Positions 15,160 through 24,000 of a stretch of 64,000 nt of DNA are shown here, one piece after another. The stretch is from the NCBI GenBank assembly GCA_002311655.1, contig DBYZ01000003.1, forward strand, positions 48,565 to 112,564, written 5' to 3'. Both the position numbers and the translations under genes were made by a program. The notes under the pieces were generated by a model. It made no database searches and was not told the DNA's origin. It saw only the letters and a program-made list of their open reading frames with translations. How positions within the stretch are numbered: position 1 is the stretch's first letter; each line of letters begins with the position of its first letter. This DNA comes from Bacteroidales bacterium UBA1173 (lineage in GTDB: Bacteria > Bacteroidota > Bacteroidia > Bacteroidales > F082).

Positions 15160-15542
15160 ACCACATCGAAGTCGTAGCAGCCATCATCCAAAAAGATGAT
15201 AAAGTATTCGCCACTCAACGCGGTTATGGTCAATGGAAAGACTGGTGGGAGTTTCCTGGCGGGAAAATTGAGATCGGGGAAACTCCTGAAGAGGCTCTAA
15301 AACGCGAGATTCGTGAAGAATTATCAACAGAAATCAATATAGATAAGTTCTTTTGCACCGTGAATTACGACTATCCAAAGTTTCATCTTACAATGCATTG
15401 CTACCTTTGTTCGTTGCAAAATGATGCCATGCATCTGAATGAACACGAAGCGGCAAGATGGCTTACAAAAAATGAGCTACCCAGTGTAAAATGGCTACCA
15501 GCAGATATTGAAATTATTAAAAAATTAAAACAAATATTATGA
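15156..15542 (+). CDS. NUDIX hydrolase, MutT/CTP-pyrophosphohydrolase type
   Basis: 128 residues. It begins VVAAIIQKDDKVFATQRGYG and has a Nudix box near residue 37: GGKIEIGETPEEALKREIRE followed by ELSTEI. The box fits G-x5-E-x7-R-E-U-x-E-E-x-G-U except that the last Gly is Ser. All metal-binding glutamates remain, so the enzyme is probably active. The family hydrolyses (deoxy)nucleoside triphosphates such as 8-oxo-dGTP or 5-methyl-CTP. It overlaps both the helicase upstream and the C69 dipeptidase downstream by 4 bp (ATGA), so it is probably translated with the helicase. Confidence 0.9.
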   Translation: MNHIEVVAAIIQKDDKVFATQRGYGQWKDWWEFPGGKIEIGETPEEALKREIREELSTEINIDKFFCTVNYDYPKFHLTMHCYLCSLQNDAMHLNEHEAARWLTKNELPSVKWLPADIEIIKKLKQIL

Positions 15543-17221
15543 AAAAACTCATATCACTAACCCTACTTCTCGCTTCAGCAGCATACGCCCTCGCCTGCAC
15601 CAACCTCATCGTCGGCAAGAAAGCATCAGCCGATGGAAGCGTGATGTGCACCTATAACTGCGACGGATTCGGATTCTCAGGATCGCTGTTCTACAGCCCC
15701 GCAGGACGACACGACAAAGACGAACTCATCGCCATCCACGGATGGGGACCAGCTCACGAAGGACAATACGTGAAACAAGTGGAATACACCTATAACGTCG
15801 TCGGACTGATGAACGAACGTCAGGTGACTATTGTCGAGACCACCTTCGACGGCAGACTGGAACTCGTAAACAACGACGGACTCCTCGACTATTTCAGCCT
15901 CATGCGCCTCGCCCTGCAACGCTCGGCAACAGCCCGCGAAGCCATCCGCTGCATGGCGGAACTCGTCGAGGAATACGGCTACAACAGCAGCGGCGAGAGC
16001 ATCACCGTGTGCGACCCCAACGAGGCCTGGATCATGGAGATAATAGGCAAAGGCGAAGGCCGCAAAGGTGCCGTGTGGGTGGCGTTACGCATCCCCGACG
16101 ACTGCATCTCGGCACACGCCAACCTCAGCAGAATCAGGCAGTTCCCGCAAGATAAGAAGAAAAGCATCAATAGCAAACAACTTAATAGGATCAACAAACC
16201 CGAAGTCGAATGCGTCTACGCCCACGATGTCATCAGTTTCGCACGCGAACAAGGATTCTACGAAGGCAGCGACAAAGACTTCTCTTTCCGCGACACCTAC
16301 TGCCCCATCGACTTCGAGAATGTGCGCTACGCCGACGCCCGCGTGTGGAGCTTCTTCCGCCATCACTGCTCGGATATGGACCAGTATCTGCCTTATATCA
16401 ACGGCGAATTCGACGTCTGCGACGGCATGCCTCTGTGGGTAAAACCCGACGCCCCGCTCTCTTTACGCGACCTGCAACACGACATGCGCGACCACTTCGA
16501 AGGCACACCTCTCGACATGACAGCCGACATGACAGCCGGCCCGTGGGGAATGCCGATACGCCCGCTGCCAATGCATTTCCGCTCGACCGACAGCATCGAC
16601 TACTACCGCGAACGCCCAATAGCCACACAACAAAGCGGCTTCACCATGACATGCCAGATGCGCTCATGGCTGCCCGACGACGTGGGAGGCATCACATGGT
16701 TCAACTGCGACGATGCCGACATGGTGGCATACGTGCCGCTCTACTGCTGCATCACACAGGTGCCCGACTGCTTCCGTCCCGAAAACAATCCGCGCAACGA
16801 ATTCAGCTTCGAGTCGGCATTCTGGATGAACAACTGGGTGGCAAACATGATATACCCACGATATTCGATGATGATCGGCGACCTCCGCATAGCCCAAAAC
16901 GAGCTCGAAGATTATTATTTCGCCGACCAAAACGAAGTGCTGAAATCCATAGAAAAGATGACACCCGCCGACCGACGCGACTATCTCAACAAGAAAAGCA
17001 TAGCCTACGCCGACCGCATGATGCAACGCTGGGATAAATTAGCCAAATACCTGATTGTCAGATACAACGACCAGATCAAACGCCGTGTCGACGAGAACGG
17101 CAACTTCCAACGTTGGGGTCACGAGACGCCAGGCTACGACCAGCAGTTCATCGATGCCATCGGACCAGCCACCGGCGACCGTTACAAATTAAATAATGTG
17201 ATTGAACGTAGAGAACGTTAG
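15539..17221 (+). CDS. C69 family dipeptidase (PepD-like), exported
   Basis: 560 residues. The signal peptide MKKLISLTLLLASAAYALA is followed directly by Cys20 (CTNLIVGKKASADGSVM). In peptidase family C69 this Cys is the N-terminal nucleophile, so signal peptidase cleavage itself would expose the active site. Typical blocks follow: VVGLMNERQVTIVETTFDG and SSGESITVCDPNEAWIMEIIG. The start codon lies within the NUDIX stop (ATGA), so this host-like gene may be read from the island promoter. It overlaps the convergent T9SS gene by 4 bp. A paralogue is at 59207-60793. Confidence 0.9.
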   Translation: MKKLISLTLLLASAAYALACTNLIVGKKASADGSVMCTYNCDGFGFSGSLFYSPAGRHDKDELIAIHGWGPAHEGQYVKQVEYTYNVVGLMNERQVTIVETTFDGRLELVNNDGLLDYFSLMRLALQRSATAREAIRCMAELVEEYGYNSSGESITVCDPNEAWIMEIIGKGEGRKGAVWVALRIPDDCISAHANLSRIRQFPQDKKKSINSKQLNRINKPEVECVYAHDVISFAREQGFYEGSDKDFSFRDTYCPIDFENVRYADARVWSFFRHHCSDMDQYLPYINGEFDVCDGMPLWVKPDAPLSLRDLQHDMRDHFEGTPLDMTADMTAGPWGMPIRPLPMHFRSTDSIDYYRERPIATQQSGFTMTCQMRSWLPDDVGGITWFNCDDADMVAYVPLYCCITQVPDCFRPENNPRNEFSFESAFWMNNWVANMIYPRYSMMIGDLRIAQNELEDYYFADQNEVLKSIEKMTPADRRDYLNKKSIAYADRMMQRWDKLAKYLIVRYNDQIKRRVDENGNFQRWGHETPGYDQQFIDAIGPATGDRYKLNNVIERRER

Positions 17222-18720
17222 TGGAGAAGCACCTTCACCGTCTTCACGTCTCTTTCGTCAGAAATCTTTACGAAATAAACGCCTTGAGTGAGCTCACTAA
17301 GGTCAAACTCGGCGATTCCGTCAATGATTTTATCTGTCATGACTTGTTTGCCCAACATATCGAAAACGGCGACGTTTCCTTCTGAAATATTAGCGTTTAC
17401 AGTGATTTTGCCACTTGTAGGATTTGGCATTACTGCCACTTCTATTGCCTGTTGCTCAACAACGCCGTCAGCATTGTTGCCAACCCACACATCGTCGACA
17501 TAAACGCCTTCAGCGTCGTGACCGATGCCGTTAAAAACTATCTGGTATGTCGCCGAAGGATTAGGCAGCGCTACTGTCACGGTTTCCCAGTCGCCAGTGG
17601 CTTCGGTGAAATTCAGGAGAGTGTGCCAAACGTCGTTTTTATCGGTGCGATACCCGACAATCAGCTGGTCGACAGTGCCGTAGCTCAAGCCCACCATCTG
17701 CTTGTGGTTGAATGTCAAGGTTGGATATGAAACAGCCGTCAGATCCAACGGAGTGGAGATGAGCATGGCCTCGCCACCCATCCAGATGAAAAACGCGGTG
17801 TTGTTCAAGATAAGATATCCGGGATCAATCACCCAGTCGTCAATGCCGGAAACTATCTCGGTCTGCCAACAGACAAAATTCTCTGATGCCTCAAAATCAT
17901 CGAAATACGGCTCATCGTCGGTGACAACGATGACATCGCAATGTGTCTTGAACGTCGCCGGAGTCGCCCATTCCGACTCTTCGCCTCCACCACAAATCGC
18001 CTTCACAGTGAAAGTATAATTGGTCTGAGGCTCCAAACCGCCAACAGTAAACGGTTGAGTATCAGCGCTTATCATGGTACCATCCAAGTCTATGATCCAG
18101 CTTTCCTCATTGCCTGTCGTCGACCATCCGAGAGTGGCAGAAACAGCCGAAATATCAGTAGCGTGAAGGCTTATAGGACGAGCGCATCCGCCTTCACCGG
18201 CAATCTCGATGTTGTCGACAAAAATCATGTATCCGCCAAGGCCACGGCCTAAAAACGACACCTGATAAGTCGCCGAGAGGTCGGTCAAAGTGAACGTCTC
18301 CTCAAAGAAATTCTGGTAATCGCTGATGCTGTATGTTCCCAAAGTGTGCCAGCTGTCAGTCTCCGACGAGCGGTAACTCACCACAAGTTCATCCATGTCG
18401 TAAAAACCCATCATGGCATAAGAGAAGCTGAATGTGGCTCCGTTGACACCCGAGATGTCCAAAACCGGCGAGATAAGCCGCGCCTCATCGCCTGAGTTGG
18501 TGAATGTAAACGCCGCTAAAGTGGTGCCTGAGCCAGCCATCGTGGTCCAGTTGCCGCCTCCAACGGCCTCAACAGTCCAGCATTCGAAGGTGGTTCCTTC
18601 AAAATCTTCGATAAAAGGCTGGCCGTCGGTGACAGTGAAATCGCATTGAGCAAATGATTTATTTAACGCGAAAACTAAGGCAATCACAGTAAAAATGGTG
18701 ATTAGTAATCTCTTTTTCAT
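17218..18720 (-). CDS. T9SS cargo with two choice-of-anchor J (MAM-like) domains and FN3
   Basis: Start chosen at 18720 (MKKRLLITIFTVIALVFALN), because the promoter -7 lies at 18742-18749 and excludes the earlier Met at 18744. The protein has 500 residues. After the signal peptide come a MAM-like jelly roll (FIEDFEGTTFECW to GGYMIFVDNIEI), a fibronectin type III domain (SLHATDISAVSATLGW...) and a second jelly roll (YFDDFEASENFVCW to GVYVDDVWVG). It ends in a T9SS type A sorting tail (VMPNPTSGKITV ... GVYFVKI ... VKVLLH). Likely a cell-surface or secreted binding protein; ligand unknown. Confidence 0.88.
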   Translation of the reverse strand: MKKRLLITIFTVIALVFALNKSFAQCDFTVTDGQPFIEDFEGTTFECWTVEAVGGGNWTTMAGSGTTLAAFTFTNSGDEARLISPVLDISGVNGATFSFSYAMMGFYDMDELVVSYRSSETDSWHTLGTYSISDYQNFFEETFTLTDLSATYQVSFLGRGLGGYMIFVDNIEIAGEGGCARPISLHATDISAVSATLGWSTTGNEESWIIDLDGTMISADTQPFTVGGLEPQTNYTFTVKAICGGGEESEWATPATFKTHCDVIVVTDDEPYFDDFEASENFVCWQTEIVSGIDDWVIDPGYLILNNTAFFIWMGGEAMLISTPLDLTAVSYPTLTFNHKQMVGLSYGTVDQLIVGYRTDKNDVWHTLLNFTEATGDWETVTVALPNPSATYQIVFNGIGHDAEGVYVDDVWVGNNADGVVEQQAIEVAVMPNPTSGKITVNANISEGNVAVFDMLGKQVMTDKIIDGIAEFDLSELTQGVYFVKISDERDVKTVKVLLH

Positions 18721-18741
18721 ATTGTTAAGTTTAATTATCCG

Positions 18742-18749
18742 CAAAGATA
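18742..18749 (-). promoter_or_regulatory. -7 promoter element of the T9SS MAM-domain gene
   Basis: TATCTTTG on the minus strand matches TAnnTTTG, 22 nt before the start at 18720. Confidence 0.75.
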
Positions 18750-18780
18750 AAAATAATTTTCAAATTTCAATGTCTTTTTC

Positions 18781-18788
18781 TATTTTTG
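18781..18788 (+). promoter_or_regulatory. -7 promoter element of the GH20 gene
   Basis: TATTTTTG matches TAnnTTTG, 12 nt before the ATG at 18800. It fixes the lipoprotein start against an upstream in-frame Met at 18695. Confidence 0.75.
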
Positions 18789-18799
18789 CAAAAAAAATT

Positions 18800-20596
18800 A
18801 TGCGAAAGATTTCTTTATACATCTTATTTCTATTGCTTTTAGCCTCTTGTGCTCGCAATCCGATGGCGGAATGGACCGAAGGACAGGCTGAAGCCGACGG
18901 TCGCGCACTGAACACCCTTGTGCTTCAAAACGTTACAAAAGGTTCAAGAGTGTGGTTTCAAGAACTTTTCGACAGCAAAACCATGGTCGAAGGACCGAAA
19001 ATCAACCATTATCAAGGCACTTCGTGGTATATCGACATCCCGACAAACGGCACCGTGACAATAAAATATTACGGTCGCCCGCTTCCTCGTCAGTCGTGGG
19101 CTCCGGAAGGCTTCGTGATGCAGCAGAAAGGCAAGTCCGACAAGCCGATGCAGGTGAAATATAACTTCATCAAACATCCGAACAACGAGACTGTCGACGA
19201 CGATTTCGTCTGCCGCTATGAGTCGCAGCCTGGCGACATCATCCCGCAGGTGAAACGTGTAAAATACGGCACCGAAGCGATGGAGCCTACCGAGAACCTC
19301 CCCCACGGATGGTATCGCATCATCATCGATGAAGACGGCGAGCCGACAGTGGAATCGGATGATGAAGACGGCGCATTTTATGCCCAGATAACCCTCGACA
19401 AGCTGCCGAAGCCGCTGCAGCCGATGACTATCGAAGACTGGCCCGACAACCAATATCGCGGTTTCATGCTCGACGTGGCACGCGACTTCCGTCCAGTAGA
19501 TGAAGTACTGAAAGTCATCGACCTGATGGCACAGTATAAGTTCAACGTCTTTCATTTCCACATCGGAGACGACGAAGCTTGGTGTCTGGAAATCAAAGAC
19601 TTACCCGATTTAACCGACTTCAGTGGACATCATGCATTGCCAGATTGGAATCTTCAGGAGACAGAAGCGCTGAAGCCTACTGCAAACGGTCGCGTCGACA
19701 ACGTAACTTATTATACCTCAGAGGAATATAAACAAATTTTGCGTTACGCTTGGGAACGCCACATTGCGGTGATTCCAGAATTCGACGCTCCCGGACATTC
19801 GAGAGCTTCTATTAAAGCCATGCAGGCATACGAACGTCGCACCGGTGACGCCTCTTACCGTCTGCAAGACCCCGCCGACACCTCACATTACTGGTCGGCG
19901 CAGGATTTCACAGATAACGTGTTAAGTGTATATCTGCCAAGCGTTTACACATTCTACGGCATGGTTTTCGATGAGGTCATACGTCTGCATGACGAGGCTG
20001 AGGTGCCGCTTCTCGCCATACATATCGGAGGCGACGAGGTCCCTGGCGGCGCATGGGCAAATCAAGACCGCAAGGCAATGAAAGACCTGTTTACCAACAA
20101 CATGCTGGAACTCGCCGAGCAACGCGGCATCAAACTTGCAGGATGGGAAGACATCGCAAAAGGCATTGAGCCTGAGACACTTGATCGTCTTAAGAACTCG
20201 CTTTATTTCGTCAACATCTGGACAGGCAAAGGCATGGAGGGATTGCCCTGTGTGCTCTCACCAGCCACCAATAACTACGTTGACCTCGCCTACAGCGCTG
20301 ATCCTGAGGAACTTGGACTCTTCTGGGCAGGCTTCGTCGACGAGCGTAAGACCTTCTCGATGAATCCGAAAGAATACACCGGCGACATCGTGGGAGTGTC
20401 GGCACATCTGTGGTCGGAGCAGCTCCGTAAATTCGATGACGTCACCTTCCAGATGCTCCCGAAGGCTCTCGGCGTAGCCGAACGCGCCTGGAACACTACC
20501 TCGCCCGGCAATTTCAACCAGTTCTACAGCATCATCGTCGATCGCGAGATGCCTGTCTGGGAAAAAACGGGTTACAAATTCAAGAAAAGAAATTAA
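18800..20596 (+). CDS. GH20 beta-N-acetylhexosaminidase, lipoprotein
   Basis: 598 residues from the ATG at 18800, with a lipobox (LLLLASCARN). A chitobiase-type N-terminal domain precedes the GH20 barrel: YRGFMLDVARDFRPVDEV, FNVFHFHIGDDEAWCLEI, IPEFDAPGHSRA, and the catalytic Asp412-Glu413 pair in HIGGDEVPGGAW. The barrel ends with VSAHLWSEQLR and ERAWN. It removes terminal GlcNAc/GalNAc from glycans or muropeptide-derived sugars at the periplasm or outer surface, using the substrate-assisted acetamido mechanism. The next gene, a thioesterase, follows after 11 nt and may be co-transcribed. Confidence 0.93.
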   Translation: MRKISLYILFLLLLASCARNPMAEWTEGQAEADGRALNTLVLQNVTKGSRVWFQELFDSKTMVEGPKINHYQGTSWYIDIPTNGTVTIKYYGRPLPRQSWAPEGFVMQQKGKSDKPMQVKYNFIKHPNNETVDDDFVCRYESQPGDIIPQVKRVKYGTEAMEPTENLPHGWYRIIIDEDGEPTVESDDEDGAFYAQITLDKLPKPLQPMTIEDWPDNQYRGFMLDVARDFRPVDEVLKVIDLMAQYKFNVFHFHIGDDEAWCLEIKDLPDLTDFSGHHALPDWNLQETEALKPTANGRVDNVTYYTSEEYKQILRYAWERHIAVIPEFDAPGHSRASIKAMQAYERRTGDASYRLQDPADTSHYWSAQDFTDNVLSVYLPSVYTFYGMVFDEVIRLHDEAEVPLLAIHIGGDEVPGGAWANQDRKAMKDLFTNNMLELAEQRGIKLAGWEDIAKGIEPETLDRLKNSLYFVNIWTGKGMEGLPCVLSPATNNYVDLAYSADPEELGLFWAGFVDERKTFSMNPKEYTGDIVGVSAHLWSEQLRKFDDVTFQMLPKALGVAERAWNTTSPGNFNQFYSIIVDREMPVWEKTGYKFKKRN

Positions 20597-20607
20597 ATTT
20601 TAATGAT

Positions 20608-21078
20608 ATGAAAGCAACTTATTCACAACGCCTTATCAAATTGGCAGACCTCAACCATCATCAGACATTTTTCGCGGGTCGCTGCTCGGAATATTTCTTG
20701 GAAAGCTCGTATTTCGCTGTGGCTCAATATGTTGACACCAAAGACACAGTGCTTCTCGTGCTTCACGGCATCGACTTCAAGTTCCCTATTTTCGCCGGCG
20801 ACATCGTCACCTTCGAGAGCAAAGTCATCTCAGCGGGACGCTCCACTTTGACCGTTTACACCAAGATGTACCGCAGCCGCGAGCCTGAGAAAGTGGCAGC
20901 CGACGGATTCGCCACCTTCTCATATCTCGATGAGAATCATCATTCCAAGCCACACGGCGTAGTGATAACTCCTGAGACCGAAGAAGAGAGATGGCTCAAC
21001 CAGCAAGCCGTCGAGGTTCTCGAAGAGTCGAAAAAACGCGCCAAGGCAATGAACTCGTCCGTTTCTTCAAACAAATAA
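20608..21078 (+). CDS. Acyl-CoA thioesterase (hot-dog, YciA/BFIT type)
   Basis: 156 residues. The block DLNHHQTFFAGRCSEYFLESSYFAVAQYV gives the hot-dog helix, and VLHGIDFKFPIFAGDIVTFESKVISAGRSTLTVYTKMY follows. These are features of acyl-CoA hydrolases such as YciA and the BFIT family. Cytoplasmic, hydrolyses acyl-CoA; chain length unknown. The stop is directly adjacent to the stop of the convergent C25 protease gene, with no intergenic space. Confidence 0.85.
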   Translation: MKATYSQRLIKLADLNHHQTFFAGRCSEYFLESSYFAVAQYVDTKDTVLLVLHGIDFKFPIFAGDIVTFESKVISAGRSTLTVYTKMYRSREPEKVAADGFATFSYLDENHHSKPHGVVITPETEEERWLNQQAVEVLEESKKRAKAMNSSVSSNK

Positions 21079-24000
21079 TCATCTGAGACTCACTTTCTTG
21101 CTGAAGCTGCCTTTTGGGGTGCTTATCTTGACGATGTAAAGTCCCGCGACTTGTTGGCTCAGGTCGATGCTGAATGATTCGCCGTCAGGCAAATGACGAA
21201 CATTCTTTGTGATTATTATTTCGCCTAACATGTTGAATACCTCCACCAAGGCGGCGTCTCGTATCGTCTCATCACAACAGATGTTGATGATTCCGTTGGT
21301 CGGGTTCGGGAAGACACGGAACGGCGACGCGACTTGTTCTTCGATGTCAAGACTGCCGAGTTCTATGGTTTTGGTGAGCGACTGGCTGCAACCGGCATCG
21401 GCTGTGACCGTCAGAGTGGCTTCCGTGATGCCTGGGGCAAAACTCCACACAACGTCGGCTTCGTTGCCATGAGCGAAGACATGACCGACTTCTTCTGGCT
21501 CCAACATCCATAAATAGTCGATTCCGCTTTGTGAATCAACTGAATAATGGCTTGAAACCGTCGTCACCGGGTTAATGTAATCGTCACCAGTGATGGCATC
21601 GCCCAAAGTTATCTCGTCAGTGAAGATGAGCTGCAATGGACTGACAATGGCATCAACATTCAATTGCAAAGTGGTGCCGCCATCATTCACGTCATTCAAA
21701 CCAGGGAAATACTCCGGATGAAGTGCGTGCGGGTCGTCGAAATAGCCGTCACCGCTGGTGGTCCATTCCAGATTTTGGTAATTATAAGCATAACTGTTAT
21801 CTATAAACACGCTTTCGTTTCGGCAAACCATCAGAGAACCGCCTGAATATGCGATGGTTATCTGCTTTGGAGCGATATTCACGTCATCAATCCAAGCGCA
21901 GTCATAAGTCAAACTCACCGAATTGTCCTTGGCGTAAGTCCATTTGAAAGTGTGGCTTCCCGCTGTCAAAGCGAAACGCTCCTCGCCCCAAGGTCTGGAG
22001 CCCGACCACTCGCCCATGTCCATATTGTCAATGGAAAACTGTAGCTTGTCGTAGTTATACTCCGACGACACTTTTTTGAAGAAACTTATCTCCGTAGCTT
22101 GAGTCTCCCGCGTAATGGAAATCACACTTGACTGGCTGTTGCCGATTTCACCTGATTTCATGCAATAGCCGTCAGAATGCGCTTCGTCATCCGACAAAAC
22201 CCATGGCGCGGTGCCATAAAACTGCCAATTCTGCGCATTGAAATGGTCGGGGTCGAAAGTCTCGTTGAATCCGCCGTAAGGCAGCAAAGTGTCGATGATG
22301 GTTGGACTGACTCCGTCATCAACTGTAATCCTTGTCATAAGCCAACCTTCGTCGCTAACGATGTTATGGTTGCTGATGCGGAAAACCACGTCCTGAACGC
22401 TTTCTTTCTCGATGGTGTTGATGATTCGCGACGGAGAATCGACGGTGATGAATGGTGCCATTATCTCCAAATAAACATTGACAGGATTACTGTCGAAATG
22501 TCCATTGTTGGCTATTTGGACATGCATATCTGTATTGCCTGTGCCCTCGAGTTGAAGCACCGCCTGATGATTGCTGTTTTCGTAAGTGATTTCAGGCTTT
22601 ATTTCGAGCGCTGGCGCGACGATATTCTGTGCGATAACGCATTCTTTTGCACCGTTGCCATCATTGACAATTACTGTGAATAAAACCTCTGTCATGTCGG
22701 GTATGTCGTCGGCGATTTTGATACGGAAAGCGTTGTTGATGGTGACCGTCTGAGCCGGCGCTACGTTCTGTGTTTGACACGTGGCTTGGGTGATTTCCAC
22801 GAAAGGCGACGCGCAAGAAAGACTCAGCGTGACATTTCCAGCCACGTTGTTCCCGTAATTATGCAGCTTGATGCCGATATTCACGTTTTCACCATTGTGG
22901 AGAATGTTTTGATTATTTCCGGTCAGCCATCCGTCGTTGTCAACAACCACATAGGCGCCATGGTCGGAAATCACCGGCACCGCACGCTCATAGCGGAAAT
23001 GGTTCTGTTTTGTGGCAGTGACGATGACCCTCTCCCCTTCTGCCAAATCCGGCAAAGCGAAAGTGCATGCTTGTCCGTGGCTTTGCTGCACGCCGATAAT
23101 CTCGCCATCTTTCGAAAGACAAATTATGGCGCCTTCTTCGGCAGTCACCGTAAACTCATCAGCGTTTGACGTAAGATATTGTCCATGTGTGATTTGCAGC
23201 GGCTGAGGCACATCTGTAAACAGGTTGAGATATGTCTCACCTGTATAGCAGAATATATGTCTGGTGGAGTTTTCCTTGTTAACCCACCAATCGGGCAGGA
23301 AATAATGATAGTCGAAGTAAAACTTGGCATCCGCAAGCACAAATGACGGTCTGATGAACTCAGGAGGAGTATCGCTGCCGACGTTGGGCTGGAAATTTGG
23401 CCAGATGCAGTCGTAGATGCCCCATTCGAGAATATCGTTGAAATAAGAATATGTGAGCGGAACCGCTCCTATGCCACCGACAGCACCTCCATTAGGTTTG
23501 ATGCAGAAAGCGTCGATAAGTCCTCTGGTTGACGAGGTGAAAGAGGCAGTGCTGCAGCTGATGGAAATAACAAAAGTCATAGGCTCACCGACAAGGCAGC
23601 TCAAGCTTCCAGTAGTGAAAGACGGATACCACCATCCGTAAGGATAGGAATGTCCTCTGTATAATGTCAAAAACGCTCCTTCGTTGAGTGCGGAATGCAA
23701 TGGCACCGTGTCGCTCTTTGTCAGCCATTCGTGCATCTCGCTGATCGACTCCGGAAGATAACCCTGTCCGTTTGGACCGAAATAGTCGAGCAAGACGGGG
23801 ATGTTATATCCTGTCGACCAGATGGAATCAGGCGGGTCGACAGAAGTGGCGTGGAGCATGTATAAGTTGGTTGGGTTTTTCCCGAGCATGTTTCTGTAGA
23901 ATCCGTTGATGCTCTGCGAGCTTATGATAAACCATCTGTTTTCGTCGTGTCCCGACGAGATTATCGGTTGGTTGTAATATGCCGCCTCAATTGGCGGATT

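Noticed and set aside
16210..17037. 275-codon Arg/Pro-rich frame within the C69 peptidase gene
   Set aside because: Shifted reading of GC-rich codons; the composition is implausible and the C69 frame is intact throughout.
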